DNA of 64,000 nt from Arachidicoccus ginsenosidivorans (lineage in GTDB: Bacteria > Bacteroidota > Bacteroidia > Chitinophagales > Chitinophagaceae). Numbering within the stretch: the stretch's first letter is position 1; each line of letters begins with the position of its first letter. This document shows positions 17,101 through 27,551 of this stretch, in pieces. The stretch covers positions 1,426,001-1,490,000 of the forward strand of contig NZ_CP042434.1 in NCBI RefSeq assembly GCF_007971385.1, read 5' to 3'. The notes under the pieces were generated by a model that made no database searches, was not told the origin of the DNA, and saw only the letters and a program-made list of their open reading frames with translations. The position numbers and the translations under genes are program-made.

Positions 17101-19350
17101 ATGGAGCCTTATAATCCCTTAAACCATCAATCGAAAGATCAAATCGATCACAACCTTTTCAATCTGGCCATTGACGCCAATGCCGTCATACGCATCACTA
17201 CTAAAGAAGGATACAGAAAGCAGGCAACTAATCCTGTTTTGCTACTGGAGAAATTCGGAGCACTGTTGCTTAGTCTGTTAGACCCAACAAAGAACATTCA
17301 GGGTATCATCTATCATTGCCCTTTTGGATCCGAAGTGGTTGACTACAGGGCTTTATTTGAAGCAGCCAAAAGCCCTGACTTTACGCCGCGTATTCAGCGG
17401 ATATTAGAATGGTCAGCGACCATTAAACAGGCTAAGATTCCAGTTGTTGCTGTTTTAGATGGCGCTGTTAATAGCCTACAAATGGCCCCCATGCTATGGG
17501 CGCATTATATAATGGGTACAACGCGCACCAAAATCAGGTGCACAGATTGTAGTCTGGGTATTTTCCCTGGTTTAGGTACAACAGTTTATATAGTTCAAAG
17601 GTTGGCGCTGGAAGACGCAGCAGCATTACTTATAAAAGGTGCTAGTTATAACCATGAGCAGGCGCTAGCATCTGGCCTTTTGGACGCCGTGGTCCAAGAC
17701 AGTTCCCAATTAGGTCAACGGGCAGTTGATTGGATACTGACGCAACCAAATGGAGCAAAATCAACTGAAGGGAAAAGTAACGCAACTAAGCAGCAGATCA
17801 ATACAACTGACACGGATCAAATGCTCGCCGTTTTAAAGAAAAAAGCCAATCTTAAATTTCCCGGCACCAGTGCCTGTTTTGAGCTAATAGCTGCAAATAT
17901 AGAAGGAAAGCTTACTTTGGAGGAGTTGTTGCAATTAGAAGCTGTTCATTATACATCTGTATTGCAAAACCCACTATCATTGGCCATTATCAGAACGATG
18001 TATTACGGTGTGCAGGCGGCCAAAAGGCCGTTAGAAGCTTCATCTATACATGAGCCAGCACCTGAATTTAAAAAAATTGGCATTATAGGTGCCGGGATGA
18101 TGGGTGCCGGGATTGCCTTTGAAGTGGCCCGGGCAGGCCTGCAAGCAGTGCTTAAGGATACAAAGGTGGAGCTTGCCCGGCGCGGCAAGGCCTATACGAC
18201 AAAATGCTGTGATAAGTTAATTGCGATGGGCAGGATGGCTGCTACTCAAAAAGAAGCCATGGAAGCGCTGATTGAGCCCACAGATAAAGTAACCGCATTA
18301 CAGGGAGCGGACGCCATTATAGAAGCGGTCTTTGAGCAGGTAACACTAAAAAATGCTGTGATCCATGAAAGTGAAGCCATGTTGGCTTCTAATGGTTTTG
18401 TAGCCTCTAATACTACGTCGCTGCCTATTTCCAGGCTAGCGCTCAGCTGCCGGCTACCGGAAAACTTTATCGGCATGCATTTCTTTTCACCGGTAGACAG
18501 AATGCCACTGGTAGAAATTATACTGGGCAAACAAACCAGTCAACAAACCTTAAATAAAGCAAAAGCACTGGCTTTAAAGCTAGGTAAAACGCCCATAGTC
18601 GTACATGACAGTCCGGCCTTTTTCACGTCGCGCATCTTTTTTAATTATCTATTGGAGGCGATTACTATGCTGCTGGAAGGCATCCCTGCTGAGCTCATTG
18701 AAAAGGAGGCGTTGAAAGCTGGCTTTGCTGTCAGTCCACTTGCGGTACTAGATGAAATCTCCCTGCCGCTCATGGTACATGTGTATGATCAGCTACCTGC
18801 ACTATCCAATAGCCAGCAGCGTACTTATAATTACCTTAGTTCATTAATTAATCAGGGTAGGACTGGCCGCAAATCAAATAAAGGTTTTTATACTTATGAC
18901 GCCCAGACGGGCAAAAAAGCGCTCTGGCAGGACAGTAATATCCAAGTTTCACCCACTATTACTAGTAACAATGGAGCTAACGCGGCAACTATCGATGCAA
19001 CTATCGATTCAAATGCAGTACAGGAAAACAACACATTTACTGAAATCATCCAAAAACGGTTATTACATGTGATGGCACTCGATAGTTATCGTCTCCTGGA
19101 CGAAGGTGTGCTGGACAGGCCCATAGATGGGGATATTGGTTCAATACTAGGTGTTGGATATGCGGCGCATACAGGGGGTGTTTTTTCTCACATAGATCAA
19201 ACTGGCTTGCAGCAGTTTGTACAAGACTGCAAATCATTTAGTCCATATGGGGAGCAGTGGCAGATGCCTGTCTCCTTAATTGATTTAGCCAGCAAAAATT
19301 TCACTTTTTACGATGGATTTAATTCCAATTGGCCTCTAACGAAAGGGTAA
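17101..19350 (+). CDS. FadJ/FadB-like multifunctional protein: 3-hydroxyacyl-CoA dehydrogenase with degenerate enoyl-CoA hydratase domain
   Basis: 749 residues. The N-terminal third has the crotonase layout, but its active site is changed. The loop that is normally G-x-A-L-GGG-x-E reads DGAVNSLQMA (residues 120-129), two residues short and with Gln127 for the catalytic Glu. The second glutamate (usually LPE) is Asp149 in CTDCSLG. The oxyanion-hole AGAD motif is also missing. The dehydrogenase part looks intact: the NAD-binding loop GIIGAGMMGAG, the catalytic-His segment GMHFFSPVDRMPLVEII, and two C-terminal helical domains. It probably acts as a dehydrogenase, with hydratase activity supplied by another protein such as the one at 23518. 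That division of labour is inference. Confidence 0.82.
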   Translation: MEPYNPLNHQSKDQIDHNLFNLAIDANAVIRITTKEGYRKQATNPVLLLEKFGALLLSLLDPTKNIQGIIYHCPFGSEVVDYRALFEAAKSPDFTPRIQRILEWSATIKQAKIPVVAVLDGAVNSLQMAPMLWAHYIMGTTRTKIRCTDCSLGIFPGLGTTVYIVQRLALEDAAALLIKGASYNHEQALASGLLDAVVQDSSQLGQRAVDWILTQPNGAKSTEGKSNATKQQINTTDTDQMLAVLKKKANLKFPGTSACFELIAANIEGKLTLEELLQLEAVHYTSVLQNPLSLAIIRTMYYGVQAAKRPLEASSIHEPAPEFKKIGIIGAGMMGAGIAFEVARAGLQAVLKDTKVELARRGKAYTTKCCDKLIAMGRMAATQKEAMEALIEPTDKVTALQGADAIIEAVFEQVTLKNAVIHESEAMLASNGFVASNTTSLPISRLALSCRLPENFIGMHFFSPVDRMPLVEIILGKQTSQQTLNKAKALALKLGKTPIVVHDSPAFFTSRIFFNYLLEAITMLLEGIPAELIEKEALKAGFAVSPLAVLDEISLPLMVHVYDQLPALSNSQQRTYNYLSSLINQGRTGRKSNKGFYTYDAQTGKKALWQDSNIQVSPTITSNNGANAATIDATIDSNAVQENNTFTEIIQKRLLHVMALDSYRLLDEGVLDRPIDGDIGSILGVGYAAHTGGVFSHIDQTGLQQFVQDCKSFSPYGEQWQMPVSLIDLASKNFTFYDGFNSNWPLTKG

Positions 19351-19449
19351 CACCCGCTGTTCTTGTTGTCATGGGCGCTTTAAGCTGCTCGCATGTTAAG
19401 GCTTACGCTCAATACCTGTGCTTTTGCGTTGTCGGGAATGGATAATTAA

Positions 19450-19505
19450 GAAGCGCAACGGACAAATTTTAAGTTACAGTTTGTCTGCTGCGCTTCATTT
19501 TTTTT
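19450..19505 (+). terminator. Terminator after the FadJ-like gene
   Basis: GAAGCGCA (19450-19457) pairs with TGCGCTTC (19489-19496), and GACAAA (19461-19466) with TTTGTC (19480-19485), followed by a long T tract. It also lies between convergent genes and may serve the minus-strand prpD. Confidence 0.72.
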
Positions 19506-19565
19506 ACTTTTTATCCTTGCCTTTTCTTATCTGCTACTTTTACTGTTTTTTGATAAGCGGGCTTC

Positions 19566-21020
19566 CTAAGGTTTCACCATTAAATCTACTATCTGCTGAA
19601 TATCTGTCTGGATAAACCGGTCATAGCTGATGGTGGCTTCCAGGATGGCTGCCTGCTGCTTTGCAGGAAAGATTCTAGCCAGGTTCTGCTTGTACTTTTC
19701 GATCAGTTTAGGAATACCCTCCTCTCTTCTTCTGGGATGGCCAATGGGATATTCTACTACGACTTCCGGTAAGCTTGTCCCGTCTTTAAAGGTAACAGTC
19801 AGTGCATTAGAAATAGCTCTTTTTTCCGGATCGTGATAGTCTTTGGTAAACTGCGGATCTTCCTCGGTGTGCATCTTGGCTCTTAAGGTGTCAATCCTGG
19901 GATCGCTGGCGACTCCCAGCTCATAGTCTTCTGCTGTCAGGCGACCAAATATCAGGGGCACGGCGATCATATATTGGATGCAGTGATCTCTATCTGCCGG
20001 ATTGTTTAAAGGGCCTTTTTTGTCAATAATTCTGATGGCGGCCTCATGTGTTCTGATTTTTATGTCGGCTATGTCCTCAGGAGTTCTACCGGCTTCTTTT
20101 AACCTTGTGTGTAAGGTCATGGCCGCCTCTGCTGCTGTCTGCGCATGAAACTCAGCCGGAAAGGAGATTTTAAACAGAATATTTTCCATCACATAACTAC
20201 CATATGGCCTTTGAAATTTAAAGGCTTGTCCTTTAAAGGACACGTCATAAAAACCCCATACGGGTGCTGTGAGTACAGATGGATACCCCATTTCTCCTGT
20301 TCTGGCCATTAGGGCGAGCCGTACTGCTCTTGAGGTGGCATCGCCGGCGGCCCAGGATTTACGACTGCCTGTATTGGGCGCATGTCTATAGGTTCTAAGT
20401 GACTGCCCGTCTACAAATGCCAGGGAAATGGCATTAATCAACTCCTCTTTTGTGAGTCCCAATAGTTTTCCTACAACGGCTGTAGAAGCTACTTTTACCA
20501 GCAGGACATGATCCAGTCCTACTTTATTAAATGAATTTTCCAGGGCCAGTACGCCTTGAATTTCATGGGCCATTACCATGGCTTCCAGAACAATTTTTGC
20601 TTTTAGCGGGGCTTCGCCCTTAGCGATAGCTGTTCTGCTGATCCAATCGGCCACTGCCAGAATTCCGCCTAGGTTATCGGATGGGTGTCCCCACTCTGCT
20701 GCCAGCCAGGTATCATTAAAATCCAGCCAACGGATAATGGCACCTATATTGAAGGCGGCCTGCACAGGATCCAACGCGTAATTGGTACCGGGCACTTTGG
20801 CGCCATTTGGCACAATGGTGCCAGGCACCACTGGGCCTAATAGCTTTGTACAGGCAGGGTAAGTCAGGGCTTCAAAGCCACATCCCAGGGTATCTATAAA
20901 ACAATAAAAGGCTGTTTTTAAGGCCTTTTCGCTGTCAATTTTGTATTGCAGGACATAGTCTGCGATGTCCACCAGTACCTGATCTACAGGTGGTCTTTCA
21001 TTGGAGATAGTTGTGCTCAT
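19566..21020 (-). CDS. prpD: 2-methylcitrate dehydratase (MmgE/PrpD family)
   Basis: 484 residues from the ATG at 21020, which matches the usual PrpD length; an upstream in-frame ATG would add 38 unrelated residues overlapping prpC, so it was not chosen. The enzyme converts 2-methylcitrate to 2-methyl-cis-aconitate in propionyl-CoA breakdown. Family motifs include [10 protein letters not shown] near residue 44, [22 protein letters not shown] near residue 100, and [14 protein letters not shown] in the second half. It is the last gene of a prpB-prpC-prpD operon. No AcnD or PrpF is nearby, consistent with the PrpD route. Confidence 0.9.
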   Translation of the reverse strand: MSTTISNERPPVDQVLVDIADYVLQYKIDSEKALKTAFYCFIDTLGCGFEALTYPACTKLLGPVVPGTIVPNGAKVPGTNYALDPVQAAFNIGAIIRWLDFNDTWLAAEWGHPSDNLGGILAVADWISRTAIAKGEAPLKAKIVLEAMVMAHEIQGVLALENSFNKVGLDHVLLVKVASTAVVGKLLGLTKEELINAISLAFVDGQSLRTYRHAPNTGSRKSWAAGDATSRAVRLALMARTGEMGYPSVLTAPVWGFYDVSFKGQAFKFQRPYGSYVMENILFKISFPAEFHAQTAAEAAMTLHTRLKEAGRTPEDIADIKIRTHEAAIRIIDKKGPLNNPADRDHCIQYMIAVPLIFGRLTAEDYELGVASDPRIDTLRAKMHTEEDPQFTKDYHDPEKRAISNALTVTFKDGTSLPEVVVEYPIGHPRRREEGIPKLIEKYKQNLARIFPAKQQAAILEATISYDRFIQTDIQQIVDLMVKP

Positions 21021-21057
21021 TTTTATTTTTAGAACGTAATTGTGTTGATGAATATAA

Positions 21058-22209
21058 TTAACGGTTTTCAATGGCAATATAGGCCCTGTTTTCCGGACCG
21101 GTATAATTGGCGCTGGGTCGGATGATTTTACCATCCTGGCGTTGCTCTATGACGTGGGCCGACCAGCCTGTCATGCGTGCAATAACAAAAAGCGGGGTAA
21201 ACATAGCTGTGGGAATACCCATCAGGTGATAGGAAACAGCCGAATACCAATCCAGGTTCGGGAACATTCTTTTTTCTTCCCACATAACTTTTTCAATTCT
21301 CTCTGCAATGTCAAACAGGGTTGTATCACCGGCCTGTTCTGATAATTTTTTAGCCACCTGTTTAATCACGTTACTGCGGGGATCTTCTATCGTATAGACA
21401 GGGTGCCCGAAACCTATGATGACTTCCTTTTTCTCCAGTCTTTTTTTAATATCTTCCTCTGCCTGATCGGCACTGGTATAGCGGGATTGAATATCAAAAG
21501 CCACTTCATTGGCGCCGCCATGCTTGGGTCCGCTGAGTGCGCCAATGGCACCAGCAATGCTAGAGTAAATATCTGCTCCCGTACCTGCGATTACCCTGGC
21601 GGTAAAGGTGGAGGCATTGAACTCATGCTCGGCATATAGGTTTAGGGATATTTGCATGGCCTCTATCCAGCTGTCAGCAGCTGCCTTGCCGTGCAGCAGG
21701 TGCAAAAAATGACCGCCCAGGGTCTTTTCCGGCGTTTGCAGATCTATCTCCCGGCCGTTTTTTGAATAATGGTACCAGTACAATAAGGCGGAGCCCATGG
21801 AGGCCATAAGCCTGTCTGCTATCACTCTTGCACCGGCAAGATTATGTCCTTCCTTTTCTGGTTGAATACAACCTAAAACAGAGCTGTAGGTGCGCAACAC
21901 ATCCATGGGATGGGTGACTAATGGAAGTTTTTTTAGGATCGTCTTGGCCGTCATCGGTAGTTCCCGGGCGGCTATTAATTCTGTCTGATAAGTCGCCAGC
22001 TGCGCAGGTGTCGGCAGGCCCCCATAGATCAGTAAATAGGCGACTTCCTCAAAGCTGGCCTTGCTGGCTAATTCTAGAATATCATAGCCTCTGTAATGAA
22101 GATCATTGCCGCTTTTGCCTACGGTACTAAGCGCTGTATTACCGGCAGGTACACCAGACAGGGCGACGCTTTTTTTGGGTTTAAAGGCTGTAGGTGCAGA
22201 TTCAGACAT
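21058..22209 (-). CDS. prpC: 2-methylcitrate synthase
   Basis: 383 residues, a short citrate-synthase-fold protein typical of methylcitrate synthases. It joins propionyl-CoA and oxaloacetate. Active-site segments are present: GPKHGGANE (substrate-binding His), [14 protein letters not shown] (catalytic His loop) and PNLDWYSAV (catalytic Asp). It lies 4 bases downstream of prpB and 37 bases upstream of prpD. The operon context makes methylcitrate synthase much more likely than citrate synthase. Confidence 0.9.
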   Translation of the reverse strand: MSESAPTAFKPKKSVALSGVPAGNTALSTVGKSGNDLHYRGYDILELASKASFEEVAYLLIYGGLPTPAQLATYQTELIAARELPMTAKTILKKLPLVTHPMDVLRTYSSVLGCIQPEKEGHNLAGARVIADRLMASMGSALLYWYHYSKNGREIDLQTPEKTLGGHFLHLLHGKAAADSWIEAMQISLNLYAEHEFNASTFTARVIAGTGADIYSSIAGAIGALSGPKHGGANEVAFDIQSRYTSADQAEEDIKKRLEKKEVIIGFGHPVYTIEDPRSNVIKQVAKKLSEQAGDTTLFDIAERIEKVMWEEKRMFPNLDWYSAVSYHLMGIPTAMFTPLFVIARMTGWSAHVIEQRQDGKIIRPSANYTGPENRAYIAIENR

Positions 22210-22213
22210 GCGT

Positions 22214-23104
22214 TTATTTTTTTGATTTTTGGAATAATTGATCTAAGTGCGCTTCATATTCGTAATAGTCAATGCTTTTATAGAGTTCATCGCGGGTTTG
22301 CATTGTTTCAAGGACGGCTTTTTGCGAGCCGTCACTTCTGATATGCTGGTAGACATTCTCGGCTGCTTTATTGGCGGCTCTGAAGGCGGAAAGTGGATAA
22401 AGGACAATGGATACGCCAGCCGCTTTTAACTGTTCTACCGTAAAAAGCGGTGTCTGCCCAAATTCTGTGATATTTGCCAAAATAGGCAGGCTGGTAGCCT
22501 GGCTAAACTGGGTATACTGATCCAGGCTTTTCACGGCTTCTGCAAATATAAAATCCGCCCCGGCCTCTTTATAGGCGACTGCTCTTTCAAGGGCGCGCTC
22601 TATTCCCTCTGCCGCCAGCGCATCAGTGCGGGCACCGATCACAAAATGTTCATCTGTCCTCGCATCGACAGCCGCTTTGATACGGTCTACCATCTCTGCT
22701 GTTGCCACCAGCTCTTTGCCTGGCCGGTGGCCGCATCTTTTGGCACCTACCTGATCTTCCATATGCACCGCTGCCACGTCTGCCTTGATCAGGGTCTTAA
22801 TCGTGCGGGCTACATTAAAGGCAGAAGCGCCAAAACCAGTATCGATATCTACCATTAAGGGCAGGTTGCAGACACTAGTGATACGGTCAGCATCGATTAA
22901 CACATCCTGCAGGCCAGTAATACCTAAATCGGGTATGCCTAAGGAACCGGCGGCTACGCCGCCGCCTGACAGGTATATTGCATTAAATCCTGCATGCTGA
23001 GCTAATAAGGCATGGTTGGCATTAATTGCGCCTACTACTTGTAGGGGCTGTTCCTTTTCCATTGCCTGCCTGAATGCCCATCCTTTGGAATGATTATGCG
23101 CCAT
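22214..23104 (-). CDS. prpB: 2-methylisocitrate lyase
   Basis: 296 residues. It cleaves 2-methylisocitrate to pyruvate and succinate, the final step of the methylcitrate cycle. The isocitrate-lyase-family active-site motif reads KRCGH (residues 122-126), and the metal-binding region MVDIDTGFG is at residues 84-92. It is the first gene of the prp operon; a TACATTTG box upstream is a likely promoter element. No PrpR-type regulator is adjacent. Confidence 0.91.
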   Translation of the reverse strand: MAHNHSKGWAFRQAMEKEQPLQVVGAINANHALLAQHAGFNAIYLSGGGVAAGSLGIPDLGITGLQDVLIDADRITSVCNLPLMVDIDTGFGASAFNVARTIKTLIKADVAAVHMEDQVGAKRCGHRPGKELVATAEMVDRIKAAVDARTDEHFVIGARTDALAAEGIERALERAVAYKEAGADFIFAEAVKSLDQYTQFSQATSLPILANITEFGQTPLFTVEQLKAAGVSIVLYPLSAFRAANKAAENVYQHIRSDGSQKAVLETMQTRDELYKSIDYYEYEAHLDQLFQKSKK

Positions 23105-23172
23105 TTATTTTTTTAAATTTTACGATGTTTTTATTGAATAATTATAGTTAAAAGGCCCTCGCCCAATGCTAA

Positions 23173-23180
23173 CAAATGTA
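23173..23180 (-). promoter_or_regulatory. Candidate -7 box for the prp operon
   Basis: CAAATGTA on the plus strand is TACATTTG on the minus strand, matching the Bacteroidota -7 consensus TAnnTTTG, about 70 bases upstream of prpB. A clean -33 TTTG at the right distance is not seen, so support is moderate. Confidence 0.4.
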
Positions 23181-23517
23181 CGCATAAATAATATATGGAG
23201 CCCCACAGATCCATTAAGAAAATGAGAAGATTGTTGGATGAGGCTGCTGGGTTAGCACTTTTATGGAGAAAAAAAGTGTTAGCAGATGTATAAGGGTATG
23301 TAAGGTTTTGTAAAGGTAGGTGAAGGAATGTGCAGGCAGCCAGATTACCTGGATAGTTACCCTACAGAAAATTGATTCATCAGGCACTGCTTGGGGCGCC
23401 GGGTGAATCTGGATTATTATGCTGGATTATTATGCGGTTTTAATATGCGTTCTATGCCTATGTATTTTCATCTGTACTTCTATTTATATATTCATCTGTA
23501 CTTTTATCTGTGCCTAA
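23181..23517. other. Intergenic region with short direct repeats
   Basis: No coding frame is convincing. It contains imperfect repeats of TGTAAGG/TGTAAAGG near 23293-23320, a duplicated GGATTATTATGC near 23410-23433, and repeated ATCTGTACTT at 23469-23504. Nothing functional can be assigned. Confidence 0.45.
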
Positions 23518-24300
23518 TCAAAATGCGGGTTTGCGTTTTTCTAAAAAGGCAGTCACGCCTTCTTTCTTATCGGTGCTGTCAAAAAGCCGTCCAAAAGCTT
23601 CTATTTCGTTTTGGTAGCCGTTAGTTGTGCCGGCACTGTTAATAACCTTTATGGCTTCCTGAATGGCCTGTGGTGAATTTTTGGTGATAATGCTGGCAAG
23701 TGCCATGGTTTTTTCCAGGAGTTCCGTTTGTGGAAATACGGCATTGACCAGGCCTATTTCTTTGGCGCGCTGGGCGGTTATCATTTTGGCCGAGAGGATC
23801 ATTTCCATGGCAAGGCCTTTACCTACCAGTGCCGGTAAACGCTGCGTGCCGCCATAGCCTGGAATTAGCCCCAGGGTGGTTTCCGGGAGGCCCAATTTGG
23901 CCGAGTCTGCCGCATAACGGATATGACAGGCCATGGCGAGCTCCAGACCACCGCCCAGGGCAAAGCCGTTAATCGCTGCAATAACCGGTTTGGACAGGTT
24001 TTCTATTTTATCAAAGACGTTCTTTTGCCCAGAGAGCGCCATCTCACGTCCTTCTTTTTGACCGTAATCTGCAAATTCTTTGATGTCTGCCCCAGCCACA
24101 AAGGCTTTTTGGCCGGATCCTGTCAGGATAATGCAGCGTATATCGGTGTTTTGCTGGGCTTCATCTAGTTGACTGCTAAGCTCCGACAAGGTTTCTTTGT
24201 TTAGAGCGTTGAGGCTTTCTGGCCGGTGAAGCGTAATCACCTGAATCCTGTCCTTAATGTCTATTAATAGGTTTGTGGTTTCCATCTTTATTCTTTCCAA
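23518..24300 (-). CDS. Enoyl-CoA hydratase
   Basis: 260 residues, the standard single-domain crotonase size. It hydrates trans-2-enoyl-CoA to 3-hydroxyacyl-CoA. The oxyanion-hole segment FVAGADIKEF (residues 67-76) and the loop GFALGGGLELA with catalytic Glu120, plus Glu140 in LGLPETTLG, are all intact. This contrasts with the degenerate hydratase half of the FadJ-like protein 4 kb away, so this gene could supply that missing activity. The true start may be the second Met, residue 6 (METTN). Confidence 0.88.
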   Translation of the reverse strand: MERIKMETTNLLIDIKDRIQVITLHRPESLNALNKETLSELSSQLDEAQQNTDIRCIILTGSGQKAFVAGADIKEFADYGQKEGREMALSGQKNVFDKIENLSKPVIAAINGFALGGGLELAMACHIRYAADSAKLGLPETTLGLIPGYGGTQRLPALVGKGLAMEMILSAKMITAQRAKEIGLVNAVFPQTELLEKTMALASIITKNSPQAIQEAIKVINSAGTTNGYQNEIEAFGRLFDSTDKKEGVTAFLEKRKPAF

Positions 24301-24517
24301 TTAAAAAGTTGCTCTTTCGTATTGCAGGTGACTTTGACAGTTGGTCTTGCGTTTACTGTCATAGCCATTGCCATTGCGGATGAAAGTTACAACTTTTATG
24401 GCGTCTTCAGCTGTGTCACCCGTCTTTCTGCTTGTACGGCCTGTACTGCCCCTACTGCTTCTACTGTGACAATATCCATATGTGGCTATTGTATTGATTT
24501 GGTTGAAGTGAGTTCGG

Positions 24518-25441
24518 CTACTGCTTTGCCGGGAGTGCTGCATTTTTGATCAGCCCCTCTGTAATATACAGGGTATCGGGTTGCCTGCTGGAGAAGAGCT
24601 TGCCTTCAAAACTTGCATCAAAATGGCTGTCTGTTACATTGGAGATTTTTAGTTTTATGGTTGAATAGGTATCATTGGAGCCGTCTGGATGATCAGATTC
24701 CCCGCCATAGGTTTTTTGGTCAAAAAAGAGCATAAAGGGTATATCTATCTCCATGCCTGACTGGAGGGGATAGGCGGCCTTGTCTGTAATTATTTGTATT
24801 TGGCTGTTAAAATAGCTTAAGGAATAATTTTGAAACTGGTTTGAATAGGTTGCGCCACCAGCCTCAAAATCAAAGCTTTCAAAATGAAGCGGCTTGTTAT
24901 TATAGCTAAACGCTATGGAGGTTTTGGGGTTTTGTACCTTATAATAGGCTGACCAGCTATCATTTTTACCGAGTACATTAAATCCATAGTGTTTATCTGC
25001 AGTATGCACGCCTATAATTTTTACGGAGTCTATTTGCCAGGAGGCATTGATGAGCGTTGGTATTTGCAACCCTGTCGCGGTATCGGTGCTTCCTCCAGGA
25101 TAAATCCAGTTGTTTAGATACTGGCCGTTTATTTCTGACTTTGGATTTTGATTGCCAGCGGGTATAGTGAACGCAATATCCTTTTGGCTTTTGTTATGTA
25201 TATAAAAGCGAACGACAGCGCTTATATCGGTAGCTACCTGGTGATTGTATTTAAATCGAAGCTCATAAAGGGCCGAGTTCATTGTTACTGGGTTGTACCC
25301 CACATAAATACCGACTGTTGTATCTCCTGTCTGGATGCCGCTTTGGCTGCCCAGGGTATCATCTTTACCGCAGGAGGGTAGCATGAACGTGATGGTAAGG
25401 CCAGCTAGTATCATGGCGGCCTGTAAAAACATTTTTCTCAT
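24518..25441 (-). CDS. Predicted lipoprotein of unknown function
   Basis: 307 residues from the ATG at 25441, chosen because it begins a lipoprotein signal (MRKMFLQAAMILAG, lipobox LPSC). An in-frame ATG 36 bases upstream would put charged residues before it. The mature part is rich in beta-strand-like stretches with aromatic residues (SYFNSQIQIITDKAAY, MEIDIPFMLFFDQ) and no cysteine. No family is recognised. It is 217 bases upstream of the enoyl-CoA hydratase on the same strand. Confidence 0.62.
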   Translation of the reverse strand: MRKMFLQAAMILAGLTITFMLPSCGKDDTLGSQSGIQTGDTTVGIYVGYNPVTMNSALYELRFKYNHQVATDISAVVRFYIHNKSQKDIAFTIPAGNQNPKSEINGQYLNNWIYPGGSTDTATGLQIPTLINASWQIDSVKIIGVHTADKHYGFNVLGKNDSWSAYYKVQNPKTSIAFSYNNKPLHFESFDFEAGGATYSNQFQNYSLSYFNSQIQIITDKAAYPLQSGMEIDIPFMLFFDQKTYGGESDHPDGSNDTYSTIKLKISNVTDSHFDASFEGKLFSSRQPDTLYITEGLIKNAALPAKQ

Positions 25442-25774
25442 TGTTAGCTTATATTTGATTTTAGGTTTTAATTGCATTGATGATTTACGTTTTCAAACGA
25501 CGTTTGATTCAAATTTAAAAATCGTTCTAATTGAATCTATGCATTGAAAATAAGTGCCTTACGAATATAAGGGGATTCCTTGAATGCGAATTAAATATTG
25601 GGGCAGAAATTAACTGACTCCAAAAAAAAATTATTAATACAGCTATAATATTGATTCCATATAAACGTTTTGCATATACATAAATCCCTATTTTTGTGAA
25701 ACCAATCGACTATTTTTATTTTTTGAATATTAAAAATTATTTCTATCATGAATGTCCATAAATAACTAAGCCAT
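25442..25774. other. Divergent intergenic region
   Basis: About 330 AT-rich bases between a minus-strand lipoprotein gene and a plus-strand secreted-protein gene. Both promoters should lie here; no element is clear enough to mark. Confidence 0.4.
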
Positions 25775-26446
25775 ATGAGAAAGATAATATGTGTTTTACT
25801 TTTGTTGATAACCGTGCATGGCATCTCGCAAACCAAGTATCAAATATTTGTGGATTCTCTAAGTGTAGCCATGAGTGATTATATAACGGAGCATATCAGC
25901 AATTTTGACAGTGCGTCCTTTGTGCAATATTTTACCAAAACAACCAAGCAGTTGGAAGAGCCTGAATATGCTGTCACAAAACAACAGCTTCAAACCTTGC
26001 CTGTTCTGCTACTAATTAGGATGATTCACCATAGTAGTGTTATTGCCCAATATTTAATAAAAAAAGTTCCAAAAAGTAAATATTGGACTTATAGTACAGA
26101 AATGCCCGCCTCTTCTATCAGTCGGGAAGATTGCGCTTCTTTTTGGACACATAATAAATTTATTTATCATGACACGGATAGCACAGTAGTGCATTTAACT
26201 TTGGACAAGGACTTCTGGATAGACTCCATGGCCAATAATACTTATTCTAAGCTCAGTGTTGAAAGGCTTAATGATCAGACCTTTCAAAGCAGGTTTATTG
26301 AGAGTAATAATGAATACAAGCAACTACTCAGTATGCCGGGGGATATTTATTGTTATCAAATATTAAGCAAAACCGATCATACCTTTAAGCTCTCAACCCA
26401 TATGAATGGGGTGGCCAGCTATTATACCTTTGAACTTGAATATTGA
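25775..26446 (+). CDS. Small secreted protein of unknown function
   Basis: 223 residues beginning with a Sec signal peptide (MRKIICVLLLLITVHGISQ). The mature protein is mixed-charge and rich in Ser, Thr and Tyr, with a single cysteine near residue 123 (REDCASFW) and another near residue 195 (DIYCYQIL). No domain is recognised. It is monocistronic, with genes on the other strand on both sides. Confidence 0.55.
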   Translation: MRKIICVLLLLITVHGISQTKYQIFVDSLSVAMSDYITEHISNFDSASFVQYFTKTTKQLEEPEYAVTKQQLQTLPVLLLIRMIHHSSVIAQYLIKKVPKSKYWTYSTEMPASSISREDCASFWTHNKFIYHDTDSTVVHLTLDKDFWIDSMANNTYSKLSVERLNDQTFQSRFIESNNEYKQLLSMPGDIYCYQILSKTDHTFKLSTHMNGVASYYTFELEY

Positions 26447-26568
26447 GCTTTATTAATAGCTTTAATACTAAGAGCGCCCCCTATTGTTTAATTGATTGAA
26501 TAAGTGCGGGCATGGTCTTGGTCCTATTCTTAGTCTTAATCCTAGTCCTAGTGTTGCTCCTGAATTAC

Positions 26569-27473
26569 TTACTGGATCTTCGGGTTATAATTGTATTGAT
26601 AAATGGGACAAATCGTTTTTGTGGCATCATCTGGATCTTCACATAATAAAAAGCTTGTAGTTTTTTCGTTCCCTTCTATGTTTCCTTGGGTATATAAAGT
26701 TAGCCCTTCCAGCTTTTTGGTTCTGGAAAGGCGCCGAACCAGACCTATATTCCAGCTATGGATGTCCAGGTAACTGATAAAGGTGCCTTTGTTTATGCCG
26801 TCTTCATAATTACTCGCTTTATCTTCCGCCGTAGCCAGAAAATAAAGGCGGTCATCTTTTATAACTGCATCTGAAAATCCACTGGGGCAATTATCCAGGG
26901 GCGGCAATTTGATGTGGTGGGCTTTTATGAATAACTGCTCCTTTTGGGGGAGGTTAAGGCTGCTATCTGCTTTGAAGGTAAATACCACGTTCCGGTTTTT
27001 ATCTCCATTGCCTCGGTTTAGAAAATACCAGGTGTGCTCTTTATAGGCGACAGCTTCAATATTAAAATTTTGCTCATTGAGCTGACCGGCCTGGCGTAAC
27101 TGGGTGTACAGCGTACCCAGATTTAGTTTTTCAACAAGCTGCGTCTTTTTATGAAAAATAAACCCTTTTGTTCTGGTGGGGGTCGATCCCGACCCCACCA
27201 TTACTATGGTTTCGCCTAGATCACACATAGCTTCCAGGTCATCTTTTTCAGATTTTGCGACTAGGCCTTCTTTTTGCATGCTGTCTAAAAGGATTTTACC
27301 AAGTGTTTCCTGCCGGATATTATAATGATAAAGATAGGGGCTGTTGTCCGCGATTACGTATACACTTCCCCTGCACGGGTCGCCCCATTATGAGACGGCT
27401 CATAATGGAGCCCTGATGCTGCACTAAAACCTATAATGCTAAATAACCATATAATCGGTGATAGGATATCCAT
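26569..27473 (-). CDS. Secreted protein, possibly DUF6929-like, interrupted by a frameshift
   Basis: The long frame (26569-27279) lacks a proper beginning. In another frame an ATG at 27473 starts MDILSPIIWLFSIIG, a signal-like segment, then SAASGLHYE and GATRAGEVYT before a stop at 27356. Joining the two at 27358-27363 gives GEVYVIADNSPYLYHYN, a continuous sequence, if two bases of the TATA there are removed (or one restored). The repaired protein is about 300 residues with repeats such as DLEAMCDLGETIVMVGSGSTPTR that resemble a Bacteroidota family I recall as DUF6929; the name is uncertain. Unlike most other breaks in the window, this one is not in a homopolymer, so real mutation is possible. 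Confidence 0.6.
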
Positions 27474-27551
27474 CTCAATGATAAAATCTAGGCCGCTTTA
27501 AGAGGTTGTGATGAGGGTTGTGGTACGTTTGTACTTAGGATTGAATTAGGT

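Noticed and set aside
24301..24543. 80-codon minus-strand frame directly before the enoyl-CoA hydratase.
   Set aside because: Composition is Ser/Arg/Thr-rich with no recognisable content, and it overlaps the end of the lipoprotein gene.
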